Of a stretch of 64,000 nt of DNA, positions 1-8,639 are shown one piece after another. The notes under the pieces are model-generated. The model was not told the origin of the DNA. It did not search any database and saw only the letters and a program-made list of their open reading frames with translations. The first letter of the stretch is position 1; each line of letters starts with the position of its first letter. A program made the position numbers and the translations under genes. Source of the stretch: Nitrosomonas halophila (lineage in GTDB: Bacteria > Pseudomonadota > Gammaproteobacteria > Burkholderiales > Nitrosomonadaceae); NCBI RefSeq assembly GCF_900107165.1, contig NZ_FNOY01000004.1, positions 30,718 to 94,717 of the forward strand, read 5' to 3'.

Positions 1-8
1 AATGACAT

Positions 9-509
9 ATGTTGCTGATTAAATGGTGCCTCATCCTCATCGCTGTGATCGTACTGGTTACCGTCCTGGCGGGCCAGTCAGGGTTATTCAAGGGCAACAG
101 ACCCGGCGATCTGGGCGTTCGCGACGGCAAACTCAAGCCCCCCGCTGCCACACCCAATAGCGTCACGAGTCAGGCCAAACTCTATCCGGAACACCCGCAA
201 CAAGGCTATGCCGATATTTCTCCTTTGGCCGTATATGGTGACGGACAGAATACACTGGGTTTGATCAAGGCAATCATTGAAGCCACTGCCGGCGCACAAC
301 TTATCGAAAGCCAATCCGATTATCTCTATGCCCAATTCACGACCCCTTTACTGAAATTCGTGGATGATGCGGAATTCTGGTTCGACCCCAATAGCAATGT
401 TATTCATGTACGCTCCGCCTCGCGTCTCGGCAGGAGTGATCTGGGCGTCAATCGCAGACGTATCGAAACAATACGCCAACAGCTTGATGCCTTAGCGACC
501 CCATCCTGA
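9..509 (+). CDS. DUF1499 family protein
   Basis: A 166-residue protein with a hydrophobic N-terminal segment (about residues 5-24) that is a signal anchor or signal peptide. The rest reads like the DUF1499 family: an N-terminal LGVRDGKL stretch, a central domain with ISPL and a C-terminal half with VRSASRLGRSDLGVNRRRIE, which is the most conserved part of that family. DUF1499 proteins are envelope-associated and have no established biochemical role. The ATG at position 9 is the first in frame; an earlier ATG at position 2 is in another frame and stops at once, but a start upstream of the window cannot be excluded. A penicillin-acylase-like gene follows in the same orientation after about 110 bases. 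Confidence 0.8.
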   Translation: MLLIKWCLILIAVIVLVTVLAGQSGLFKGNRPGDLGVRDGKLKPPAATPNSVTSQAKLYPEHPQQGYADISPLAVYGDGQNTLGLIKAIIEATAGAQLIESQSDYLYAQFTTPLLKFVDDAEFWFDPNSNVIHVRSASRLGRSDLGVNRRRIETIRQQLDALATPS

Positions 510-622
510 GCGCTTATCATGCAAACGGATTGCGTCAAAACTGCAAATAATGGCTCAATGATCCTGTTCATCGTTGTCATGCCTTTCAGCTTGTTCAACC
601 TGATATTCCAAAGTGTGACAAC

Positions 623-3007
623 ATGTTGCGCAGACTTCTGATCTTTTTGTTTGCCCTGGCGATGGCCAGTCTGGTCCTCATCTGGCTACTCCTGCAAGGC
701 AGTCTACCCGCTTATGAAGGGAAGCACCCCCTTGCTGGCCTGCTCAGCACCGTAGCAGCCGAGCGAGATGCGTTGGGCAGTGTTACCTTGCGCGCCGAAA
801 ACCGTTCCGATCTGGCGCGCAGCCTGGGTTTCATTCATGCGCAAGAACGTTTCTTCGAAATGGATCTGCTGCGTCGTCAAGCTGCGGGCGAACTGGCGGA
901 ACTATTTGGTGCTGTGGCATTACCGGCTGATCGCAGAAATCGCGCACACCGCATGCGGGCGCGTGTCCGTGCCATGCTGGCGGAATTACCCGATGATCAG
1001 CGTGACCTGCTCGCTGCTTATCGGGATGGCGTCAATCAAGGACTGGACAGCTTGCAGGTACGCCCATTCGGATACCTGCTGACACAAACCACTCCGCACC
1101 CCTGGCGCAGCGAGGACAGTTTGTTAGTCGTCATAGCGATGTACATGACACTGCAGGAGGGCAGTATTGATCGCGAGCTGGGGCTTTCAGTCATGCATGC
1201 GGCGTTGCCGGAGTCAGCCTATCGGTTTCTGGTTGCCAGTGGCGGTGAATGGGATGCGCCGCTGAATGGCAACAAATTCAAATGGCCCCCTCATCCTGCA
1301 ATGACTGATATCGATTTGCGCGCACTCGATCAGCATCTTATCCAGGACATAGATTTTGAGGAAGTGCCTGCTGCGGGCAGCAATAGCTTTGCCGTGGCGG
1401 GAGAGCTGGCGACAAATGGCGCATTGGTAGCAAACGATCTACATTTGCCCTTACGAGCACCCAGTTTATGGTTCCGCACGCGCCTGATTTATCCAGACCC
1501 CGCGCAACCGCACCAAAGCATTGATATTAACGGTGTCAGTCTGCCTGGTACCCCGGCCATAGTTGTTGGCGCCAATCGGCATATCGCATGGGGCTTTACC
1601 AATGCGTATGGGGATTTTGCCGATTGGGTGAGAATCACGCTTGATCCAGCCGACGCCTCCCGTTACTACAATCATGGCCAGTGGAAAACCCTCTCGACCC
1701 AGCGGGAAACATTGCGCGTAAACGGTGCGCCTGATGAAACGCTGGAAATCCATGAAACGGAATGGGGACCCATCCTGGCCAGGGATCATGACGGCGCACC
1801 GCTGGCACTGGCCTGGGCAGCACACCGGCCAGGCGCCGTCAATCTCGACCTCATCGAACTTGAACGGACGACCAGTGCCGACCAAGCCGCCACCATCGCA
1901 CAGAAAGCAGGCATTCCGGCACAAAATTTCATTGTCGGTGATCGACAGGGGAACATTGCCTGGACAATCGGTGGCCGCATACCTGCACGCATGGGTGACT
2001 ACGACTTCAGTCTACCGGCAAACTGGGGCAGCCAGCCAATCGGTTGGAATGGCTGGCTTGACCACACGCATTACCCGCTGATCAAGAACCCGCCGGGCAT
2101 GCGCCTCTGGAATGGAAACTCGAGAATGATCGATGGTGATTTGCTTGATCGGCTGGGTGACGGTGGTTATGAACTGGGCGCACGCAGTAAGCAAATCCGT
2201 GACCAATTGCATGCACGCGACCATTTTTTGCCCACTGATCTGCTCGCAATTCAACTGGATAGCCGCGCACTGCTGCTCACCCGCTGGAAACACTTGCTTG
2301 AGCAAACGCTACAAAATACGCCTTCCACTGCAGTTTGGCGCGTGGAAATAGAGCAAGCGTTGCGCGACTGGGATGGCCAGGCCTCGCCCCACTCTGTCGC
2401 CTACCGGGTCGTTCGCGATTTTCGTCATGAGGTCATGAGACACACATTGAGCGGCTTTACCGCCATGATCAAACTGAAATTTCCAGATTTCATGCCCCCA
2501 CGCTTGAGCCAGGCCGAGCATGCCGTGTGGAAACTGATTGAACAGCAACCACCACACTTGCTGCCACCTGGCCACGACAATTGGAATGGCTTGCTGGCAG
2601 CATGCGCAAAACATATTGCGAAACAAATGCTAACCCGGCCTGGCGGCATTGCCGCGCACACTTGGGGAGAGCAGAATACCGCTGAAATCCGGCATCCACT
2701 CAGCCGCGCCCTGCCGGCGTGGATCGCAAAGTGGCTGGACATGCCGGCAGATCCCATGCCTGGCGATCACCACATGCCACGTGTGCAAGTGAAAAGCTTC
2801 GGCGCCTCACTCCGTTTTGTCGTCACCCCCGGCCAGGAGGAATCCGGATTCTTTCACATGCCTGGCGGGCAAAGCGGCCATCCTCTCTCTCCCTACTATG
2901 GCAGCGGCCACCATGACTGGGCAACTGGAAACAGCAGCGCTTTTTTACCAGGTCCACCTGAACGGACACTGCAACTCTATCCCCCGAGTATGATTCCACA
3001 TCCATAG
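623..3007 (+). CDS. Penicillin acylase family (Ntn hydrolase) protein
   Basis: A 794-residue protein of the penicillin amidase family, which hydrolyses amides such as N-acyl homoserine lactones or beta-lactams in the periplasm. An N-terminal hydrophobic segment (residues 4-25) exports or anchors it. The alpha-chain part is residues 30-250. The GSNSFAVAG motif at 252-260 supplies the likely autocatalytic N-terminal nucleophile Ser253 of the beta chain. Later signatures include the RHIAWGFTN stretch and a WNGN region. Length fits the family (about 750-850). Substrate cannot be told from sequence. It is followed after 15 bases by the cytochrome gene, so the two may be co-transcribed. Confidence 0.87.
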   Translation: MLRRLLIFLFALAMASLVLIWLLLQGSLPAYEGKHPLAGLLSTVAAERDALGSVTLRAENRSDLARSLGFIHAQERFFEMDLLRRQAAGELAELFGAVALPADRRNRAHRMRARVRAMLAELPDDQRDLLAAYRDGVNQGLDSLQVRPFGYLLTQTTPHPWRSEDSLLVVIAMYMTLQEGSIDRELGLSVMHAALPESAYRFLVASGGEWDAPLNGNKFKWPPHPAMTDIDLRALDQHLIQDIDFEEVPAAGSNSFAVAGELATNGALVANDLHLPLRAPSLWFRTRLIYPDPAQPHQSIDINGVSLPGTPAIVVGANRHIAWGFTNAYGDFADWVRITLDPADASRYYNHGQWKTLSTQRETLRVNGAPDETLEIHETEWGPILARDHDGAPLALAWAAHRPGAVNLDLIELERTTSADQAATIAQKAGIPAQNFIVGDRQGNIAWTIGGRIPARMGDYDFSLPANWGSQPIGWNGWLDHTHYPLIKNPPGMRLWNGNSRMIDGDLLDRLGDGGYELGARSKQIRDQLHARDHFLPTDLLAIQLDSRALLLTRWKHLLEQTLQNTPSTAVWRVEIEQALRDWDGQASPHSVAYRVVRDFRHEVMRHTLSGFTAMIKLKFPDFMPPRLSQAEHAVWKLIEQQPPHLLPPGHDNWNGLLAACAKHIAKQMLTRPGGIAAHTWGEQNTAEIRHPLSRALPAWIAKWLDMPADPMPGDHHMPRVQVKSFGASLRFVVTPGQEESGFFHMPGGQSGHPLSPYYGSGHHDWATGNSSAFLPGPPERTLQLYPPSMIPHP

Positions 3008-3022
3008 AAAGGACTATCTCCC

Positions 3023-3517
3023 ATGAAAAAAATCTCTTTGATCGCTACGGGCCTGCTGTCTGTGATGCTCTCCGCTTCCATCCTGGCCAGCGATCCGGAT
3101 ACGCGACAAACACTTCAGCTCAATGCCATGCAGCGGCACCATATCCTCTCCGAAATGCGCGCGCTGTTACAGGGCACGCAGGCGATCATACAGTCACTGA
3201 GCGAAGAGGATATGGCGGCAGTCGCCAAGCATGCGCGTGCACTGGGCACAACCATGCCACATAAAGGGGAAAACCATCTTCGCTCGGTGCTGCCCGAAGC
3301 TTTCATGAAAATGGGCATGAGTGTACACCATGGCTTTGATCAAATCGCAGCTGAGGCCGAATCCACCAACAATGCGGGTGCCATTCAAAAACGGCTGAGT
3401 GATACCATGCAAACCTGTGTCGCTTGTCACGCAGCCTACCAAATTCGGGTCGAGCGCTCCGCCCAGGGCAGCCAGGCGCATCCGCCACATGGCAAGCACA
3501 GAAGAGAGGCTGAATAA
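3023..3517 (+). CDS. Periplasmic c'-type (class II) cytochrome
   Basis: A 164-residue secreted protein. The N-terminus is a signal peptide (cleavage probably after the SILA around residue 22). A single haem c site, CVACH, lies at residues 132-136 near the C-terminus after a largely helical region, which is the arrangement of class II (c'-like) cytochromes. The tail after the haem site is short, basic and histidine-rich. An AAAGGA ribosome binding site lies about 10 bases before the ATG. Ammonia oxidisers carry many such cytochromes, some involved in NO binding; that role is only a possibility here. A dyad that could end transcription begins about 20 bases after the stop. Confidence 0.75.
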   Translation: MKKISLIATGLLSVMLSASILASDPDTRQTLQLNAMQRHHILSEMRALLQGTQAIIQSLSEEDMAAVAKHARALGTTMPHKGENHLRSVLPEAFMKMGMSVHHGFDQIAAEAESTNNAGAIQKRLSDTMQTCVACHAAYQIRVERSAQGSQAHPPHGKHRREAE

Positions 3518-3538
3518 ACCCGGAGTATTCAGTTGCCT

Positions 3539-3565
3539 GCTATTCTAGATAACCAATAGAATAGC
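3539..3565. repeat. 9-bp perfect dyad downstream of the cytochrome gene
   Basis: GCTATTCTA at 3539-3547 is the exact inverse of TAGAATAGC at 3557-3565. The last part, TAGAATAGCG, recurs directly at 3681-3690, just before the transposase gene. It has no T-run, so it is a weak terminator candidate. It could equally lie at or near the left boundary of the IS110-type element. Confidence 0.4.
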
Positions 3566-5293
3566 GAAGTAATCGGCCGGATGCCGCAAATCGCGCCGAA
3601 GAAACACAAAGTAGCTAGCTTATGGCAAAGTGAGATGTGGCGCTGCAAAAGACCGATATAGCAATGGTGCATATTGCCCGTAGAATAGCGTGGTCATGGG
3701 TGACGTTATCGACATTGGTGAATCGACTCGGCGGATTATAGCCGCAGGGACGATATCCCGTTTGAGAGAGTGAGCAAGACAACGTACCCGATGCAGCGCC
3801 CCATTTCACAACGAATGATGGAGCAAACCATGCCAAGATGCAATCGCACGATCAAGCTTAAGCCGGGCAAATCGCGGACTGCCCTGACCATCACCCACCC
3901 CAATGCAGCCGGCATCGACATTGGCAGCGCCTCTCACTTTGTTGTCGTGCCACCTGACCGGGATGATGAGCCGGTACGGGAGTTTCCGAGTTTCACGGAT
4001 GATCTTAATGCCTTGGCCGACTGGCTTGACGCCTGCGGCGTAGATACAGTTGCCATGGAATCCACGGGTGTGAACTGGATTCCCTTGTTCGAATTACTGG
4101 AGTCGCGCGGTTTCACCGTATTGTTAGTCAACGCACGTCATGTCAAGAACGTCTCGGGCCGTAAATCCGATGTACTTGATTGTCAATGGCTGCAACAGCT
4201 CATGACCTATGGCTTGCTTCGTGGCGCATTTCGTCCGTCTGATGAAGTATGTGTATTGCGCTCGCTGTGGCGCCAGCGAGGAATGCTCCTGAAAACCCAG
4301 GGGCGTCATGTGCAGCACATGCAAAAAGCGCTTACGCAAATGAATATTCAACTCGCCAACGTTATCTCCGACGTCGTGGGAGAAACAGGGCAGAAGATTC
4401 TGCGCGCCATTGTTGCTGGCGAGCGAGATGGGCAGGTATTGGCCGCAATAAAAAATATACGTATCCGCGCCAGCGAGGACGAGATTGCCAAAAGCCTGCA
4501 AGGCAACTGGCGTACCGAACACCTGTTTGCGCTTAAACAGGCACTCGCCATGTTCGACTTTATCGGTTTGCAACTGGCCGAGTGTGATCGAGAAATTGAA
4601 ACCCAATTGAAAAGCTTGCAAGTACATGATGGTGAGCCACCCAAAAGCAAGAAGCGCAGTCGTCCCCGCAACGCACCAAAGTTTGATCTACGTACGCAAC
4701 TGTACAGGATGTGTGGCGTAGATCTCACGCGCATTGATGGTATCGATGTCACTACCGCACTCGCGGTAATCTCTGAGACCGGAGCAGACATGACCCGTTT
4801 TACAACGGTCGGCCGTTTCACGAGTTGGCTGGGACTGTGTCCGGGTACCAAGATTACCGGCGGCAAAGTGATGAGCGGCAAGACCAAACGGGTAACCAAC
4901 CGCGCGGCCCAAGCCTTGAAGCTGGCCGCGGCGGCATTGCGCAGCAGCAAATCTGCGCTAGGTGCGTACTTCCGAAGAATGTGTGCGCGCATGGACAAGC
5001 CCAAAGCTGTGACTGCGGCTGCACACAAACTGGCGCGGCTAATTTACACGATGCTCACTAAAGGTGAGGAATATACCGATCGAGGCCAGGATTATTACGA
5101 GGAACGATACCGCCAGCGTGTATTGCGGAATCTGGCTCATCGTGCTGAGGAAATGGGAATGAAACTCGTTGTTAATGAAAATCTATCTTAAATATGTTGT
5201 GTTAAATCAGTTGCTTGGGAGGTGTTTCTTGAGAGCATTAACTGCTGGAGAAAACGCTTAGGCACCTGAAAGCGTTGCAAGGATTTTTGATCC
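3566..5293 (+). mobile_element. IS110-family insertion sequence, ends not resolved
   Basis: The transposase gene 3830-5191 is flanked by about 260 bases of non-coding DNA on the left and about 100-300 on the right. IS110-family elements lack obvious long terminal inverted repeats, so the ends given here are approximate. In this family one non-coding end is transcribed as the bridge (seeker) RNA that chooses the target; the longer left flank is the candidate here. The element separates the cytochrome gene from prsR. Confidence 0.45.
3830..5191 (+). CDS. IS110-family transposase (DEDD + Transposase_20)
   Basis: An apparently intact recombinase of 453 residues from the ATG at 3830, which has a GGAG site 6 bases upstream; the frame is open back to a GTG at 3770. 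The N-terminal RuvC-like DEDD domain shows its acidic residues in GIDIGSA, VAMESTGV and KSDVLDCQW. The C-terminal Transposase_20 domain contains RIDGID, SWLGLCPGT and a GKVMSGKTKR stretch whose Ser is the likely catalytic nucleophile. Proteins of this type move IS110 elements through an RNA-guided reaction. No internal stop or frameshift is seen, so the copy could be active. Confidence 0.9.
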   Translation: MPRCNRTIKLKPGKSRTALTITHPNAAGIDIGSASHFVVVPPDRDDEPVREFPSFTDDLNALADWLDACGVDTVAMESTGVNWIPLFELLESRGFTVLLVNARHVKNVSGRKSDVLDCQWLQQLMTYGLLRGAFRPSDEVCVLRSLWRQRGMLLKTQGRHVQHMQKALTQMNIQLANVISDVVGETGQKILRAIVAGERDGQVLAAIKNIRIRASEDEIAKSLQGNWRTEHLFALKQALAMFDFIGLQLAECDREIETQLKSLQVHDGEPPKSKKRSRPRNAPKFDLRTQLYRMCGVDLTRIDGIDVTTALAVISETGADMTRFTTVGRFTSWLGLCPGTKITGGKVMSGKTKRVTNRAAQALKLAAAALRSSKSALGAYFRRMCARMDKPKAVTAAAHKLARLIYTMLTKGEEYTDRGQDYYEERYRQRVLRNLAHRAEEMGMKLVVNENLS

Positions 5294-5326
5294 TTAGGGC
5301 TCGATAATGAAAATAACGGGCCCTTA
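5294..5326. repeat. Short remnant of the GGGCTCG repeat family
   Basis: TTA then GGGCTCGATAATGAA at the left and CGGGCCC then TTA at the right form a roughly 27-bp core between two TTA triplets. The left side matches the terminal inverted repeat of the full element at 9875-10141 (GGGCTCGTTAATGAATAA). It looks like a collapsed copy made of terminal parts only. It lies 180 bases upstream of prsR. Confidence 0.45.
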
Positions 5327-5505
5327 CGTAAACGTCTTATCCTATGCGTTTATACACCGGCAGAGGAATTTCCCCGCTTGCAAACAGGATTCAACCATTA
5401 ATTTTCATGGAAACATGTCGATAAAACTTACACACCGTTTCAACAAACATTGAAGCGCTTCTGCAAAATCGCCATGTTGGCTGGCGCTACACGATTTCTT
5501 ACAGC

Positions 5506-6864
5506 ATGAAAATGAACAAGGACTCAAAAAAACTGCTCGTAGTGGAAGATGACCCAGGGCTACAAAAACAATTACGCTGGAGCTTCGATAATTGTGAGGT
5601 GATTGTCGCATCTGACCGGGAAAGCGCGCTTGCGCAAGTTCGCCGGCATGAGCCAGCAGTCGTCACCATGGACCTCGGTCTGCCCCCTGATCCAGATGGC
5701 GCATCGGAAGGCTTGGCCACGCTTCAGCAAATTCTGGCACTGACACCCGATATCAAAGTCATTGTTTTAACAGGCAACCAGAATCGCGCCAATGCTCTAA
5801 AAGCGATAGACCTGGGGGCCTACGATTTTCATCAAAAACCTTTTGATGCCAGCGTTCTGAACCTGATCGTGGATAGAGCCTTCTATCTGCACCAGTTACA
5901 ACGCGAAAATCGGAAGTTGCTCCAATCATGCTCGGCTTCGCCGATTTCGGATTTCATCACCGGCGATCCCAACATGATCAAAATATGCCAGCAAATCGAA
6001 CGGGTTGCTTCGTCCGATGTGACAGTGACACTGCTCGGAGAAAGCGGGACTGGCAAGGAAGTACTGGCCAAAGCACTGCATCAACTCAGCAATAGAAAAA
6101 AGAAACGCCTGATAGCGGTCAATTGTGCAGCCATCCCTGAAACATTGCTGGAGGCAGAGCTGTTTGGTTATGAAAAAGGCGCCTTTACCGGCGCCGCCAA
6201 ACAAACTCCGGGCAAAATCGAGCTGGCCCAGGAGGGTACATTTTTTCTGGATGAAGTCGGTGATCTGCCCCTCTCGTTACAGGCCAAGCTATTGAGATTC
6301 CTGCAAGAACGCGTAATTGAACGTGTAGGAGGAAGAGAAGAAATTCCAATGGATGTGCGTATTGTCTGCGCAACACATCGGGATTTGCGGGCAATGATCG
6401 GGAGCGGCACGTTCCGCGAGGATTTATATTACCGTTTATGCGAAATCAGCATCCCGATTCCCGCCTTGCGGGATCGTGTCGGTGATGCCATCTTGCTTGC
6501 CCATCACTTCAAAAATCAGTTCTATGCCAAAGAAAAGCGTCAGTCATTGAATTTCAGTCAGGACGCACTGGATGCGATTGATAGCCACCACTGGCCGGGT
6601 AACGTGCGTGAAATCGAAAACTGCATCAAACGCGCGGTCATCATGGCAGAAGGCCCTCAAATCACGGCAGAGGACCTGGGATTACAGCCAGCAAACGTTT
6701 CTTCGCAACCCGCGACGCTGCGCGAAGCCCGGGACAAGGTCGAATGCGAAACCCTGGTCAAGGCATTAGCCAGAGTAGATGGCAATATCGCCAGGGCTGC
6801 CGAGCTACTGGGCGTCACCCGGCCCACGCTCTATGACTTGATGAACCGGCATGGACTCAAGTAA
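5506..6864 (+). CDS. prsR: PEP-CTERM-box response regulator PrsR (sigma-54 activator)
   Basis: A 452-residue NtrC-class regulator. Residues 9-125 form a receiver domain with VEDD, phospho-acceptor Asp56 in VTMDLGLP, Thr89 and Lys111. Residues 148-375 form a sigma-54 AAA+ domain with Walker A GESGTGKE (178-185) and the sigma-54 contact loop GAFTGA (225-230). The C-terminus is a Fis-type helix-turn-helix (AELLGVTRPTLYDLMNRHG). The overall sequence reads like PrsR, which with the kinase PrsK controls PEP-CTERM/exosortase-A exopolysaccharide genes. PrsK is not next to it; an IS110 element occupies the upstream side. The acyl-CoA ligase and decarboxylase downstream support the assignment. Confidence 0.85.
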   Translation: MKMNKDSKKLLVVEDDPGLQKQLRWSFDNCEVIVASDRESALAQVRRHEPAVVTMDLGLPPDPDGASEGLATLQQILALTPDIKVIVLTGNQNRANALKAIDLGAYDFHQKPFDASVLNLIVDRAFYLHQLQRENRKLLQSCSASPISDFITGDPNMIKICQQIERVASSDVTVTLLGESGTGKEVLAKALHQLSNRKKKRLIAVNCAAIPETLLEAELFGYEKGAFTGAAKQTPGKIELAQEGTFFLDEVGDLPLSLQAKLLRFLQERVIERVGGREEIPMDVRIVCATHRDLRAMIGSGTFREDLYYRLCEISIPIPALRDRVGDAILLAHHFKNQFYAKEKRQSLNFSQDALDAIDSHHWPGNVREIENCIKRAVIMAEGPQITAEDLGLQPANVSSQPATLREARDKVECETLVKALARVDGNIARAAELLGVTRPTLYDLMNRHGLK

Positions 6865-7056
6865 ATGACGGAATATCAGCACCCTCTGTTCGGCAAACTG
6901 GACCGGATATAATGCATCTGCTTCGAGCTCATACAGCAAGTGCCAGTGCATCAGGCAAATACGTCACGGCACTTGCGATAATGCGCCTTTTTCAATATAA
7001 CATTTATTTTCAACAATGATTTACGGGGCAAGACTGCCAGTCAACAATCCAATGAT

Positions 7057-8637
7057 ATGCCTAATCTTTTTCACGAACTGATTTACCAATCCGCCGAGAG
7101 AGGCGCGCAATCCGATGCGCTGATTGACCACAAGCAACATATGGACTATCCAACGCTGGCCGGTGCGGTTCAATCGACCGCCGGCGCCCTGCAAGCGTTG
7201 GGATTCAAGCGCGGGGAACGTCTGGCGGTCTACCTGGAAAAACGATTCGAAACGGTCATCGCCTTGTTTGGCGCATCTGCCGCAGGCGGGGTATTCGTCC
7301 CGATCAACCCATTGCTCAAAGCTGAACAAGTCTCTTATATTCTCAATGACTGCAATGTCAGGATACTGGTCACTTCCGCCGAACGGCTGGCGTTACTCAA
7401 ATCGGTGCTGCCAAACTGCCATGATTTACAAAGAATAATCGTAGTGGGCGAGACAAAAGAATGGCCGTTGATTGCCGGACTGGAAATCGTGCACTGGCAG
7501 CAGCTGCAAAAACCATTTGGAATGATGTATGCCCCGCACTGTATCGATAGTGATATGGCCGCGATTTTATATACTTCCGGCAGCACAGGCAAACCGAAGG
7601 GCGTGGTGCTCTCTCACCGCAATCTTGTAACCGGCGCCAAAAGTGTTTCTCAATACTTACGCAATCACGCTGAAGACCGAATCCTTGCTGTCCTGCCGCT
7701 CAGTTTCGATTATGGCCTGAATCAATTGACAACTGCTTTCCATGTCGGGGCAACCAGCATCCTCATGAACTATCTGCTCCCACGTGATATTCTCACGCTT
7801 ATCAAAAAGCAGCATGTCAGCGGATTGGCGGCAGTGCCGCCGCTATGGACACAGCTTTCACATCTGGACTGGCAGGATATCAAGACTCTGCGCTACATTA
7901 CCAACTCGGGTGGCGCCATGCCGCGCTCGACTTTGGCACGTCTGCGGAGCGCCCTGCCCAATACACAAGTCTTTCTGATGTATGGTTTAACCGAGGCCTT
8001 CCGGTCAACCTATCTGCCGCCGGAACAAATAGACAAACGCCCCGATTCCATGGGCAAGGCCATTCCCAACGTTGAAGTCATGGTTTTGCGAGAGGATGGC
8101 TCCCACTGTGCGCCAGGCGAACCCGGCGAACTTGTCCATCGTGGCCCGCTCGTTTCAATGGGTTATTGGAACGATGCCGACAAAACGGCGGCCTGTTTCC
8201 GTTCACTCACACCGCGTCAACCTGGCCTGACCATACCGGAGCTTGCAGTGTGGTCAGGCGATACGGTACGCATGGATGAAGAAGGCTATTTATACTTTAT
8301 CGGCCGCCGCGATGACATGATCAAGACCTCCGGCTATCGCGTCAGCCCGACCGAAGTCGAAGAAGTGATTTACGCAACCGAAAAAGTGATCGAGGCCGCG
8401 GCTTTTGGCGTGCCGCATCCTGCGCTCGGTCAGGCCATCGTCGTCGTTGCAGTACCCAAGGAAAACCTCGATGTGTCACCAGAGATTTTACTGGCTGCTT
8501 GCAAAAAACACTTGCCCGCGTTCATGTTGCCCAGCCTCATCGAATTGAGGCAAGCCAGCCTGCCGCGCAATCCAAATGGAAAAATTGACCGCAAAAGTCT
8601 CGCCACGGTATTTGAACAAGCTTTCATCACAGCATAA
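7057..8637 (+). CDS. Acyl-CoA ligase (AMP-forming), exosortase-A system-associated
   Basis: A 526-residue adenylate-forming enzyme. The AMP-binding P-loop LYTSGSTGKPKG lies near residues 171-182. The YGLTEAFRSTYL segment and the hinge/C-terminal motifs SGDTVRMDEEGYLYFIGRRDDMIKTSG and NPNGKIDRKSL hold the expected acid and catalytic Lys residues. It probably activates a carboxylate as acyl-AMP and transfers it to CoA or a carrier. The next gene starts 2 bases after its stop and is a PLP decarboxylase; this ordered pair is characteristic of exosortase-A exopolysaccharide loci. The substrate is unknown. Confidence 0.87.
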   Translation: MPNLFHELIYQSAERGAQSDALIDHKQHMDYPTLAGAVQSTAGALQALGFKRGERLAVYLEKRFETVIALFGASAAGGVFVPINPLLKAEQVSYILNDCNVRILVTSAERLALLKSVLPNCHDLQRIIVVGETKEWPLIAGLEIVHWQQLQKPFGMMYAPHCIDSDMAAILYTSGSTGKPKGVVLSHRNLVTGAKSVSQYLRNHAEDRILAVLPLSFDYGLNQLTTAFHVGATSILMNYLLPRDILTLIKKQHVSGLAAVPPLWTQLSHLDWQDIKTLRYITNSGGAMPRSTLARLRSALPNTQVFLMYGLTEAFRSTYLPPEQIDKRPDSMGKAIPNVEVMVLREDGSHCAPGEPGELVHRGPLVSMGYWNDADKTAACFRSLTPRQPGLTIPELAVWSGDTVRMDEEGYLYFIGRRDDMIKTSGYRVSPTEVEEVIYATEKVIEAAAFGVPHPALGQAIVVVAVPKENLDVSPEILLAACKKHLPAFMLPSLIELRQASLPRNPNGKIDRKSLATVFEQAFITA

Positions 8638-8639
8638 AC

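Noticed and set aside
4348..5028. 226-codon minus-strand frame inside the transposase
   Set aside because: A shadow of the IS110 transposase; no ribosome site or family motifs.
5340..5380. Possible sigma-54 promoter before prsR (GGAATTTCCCCGCTTGC)
   Set aside because: The GG and GC are separated by 9 rather than 10 bases, and the -24 lacks the TGGCAC pattern.
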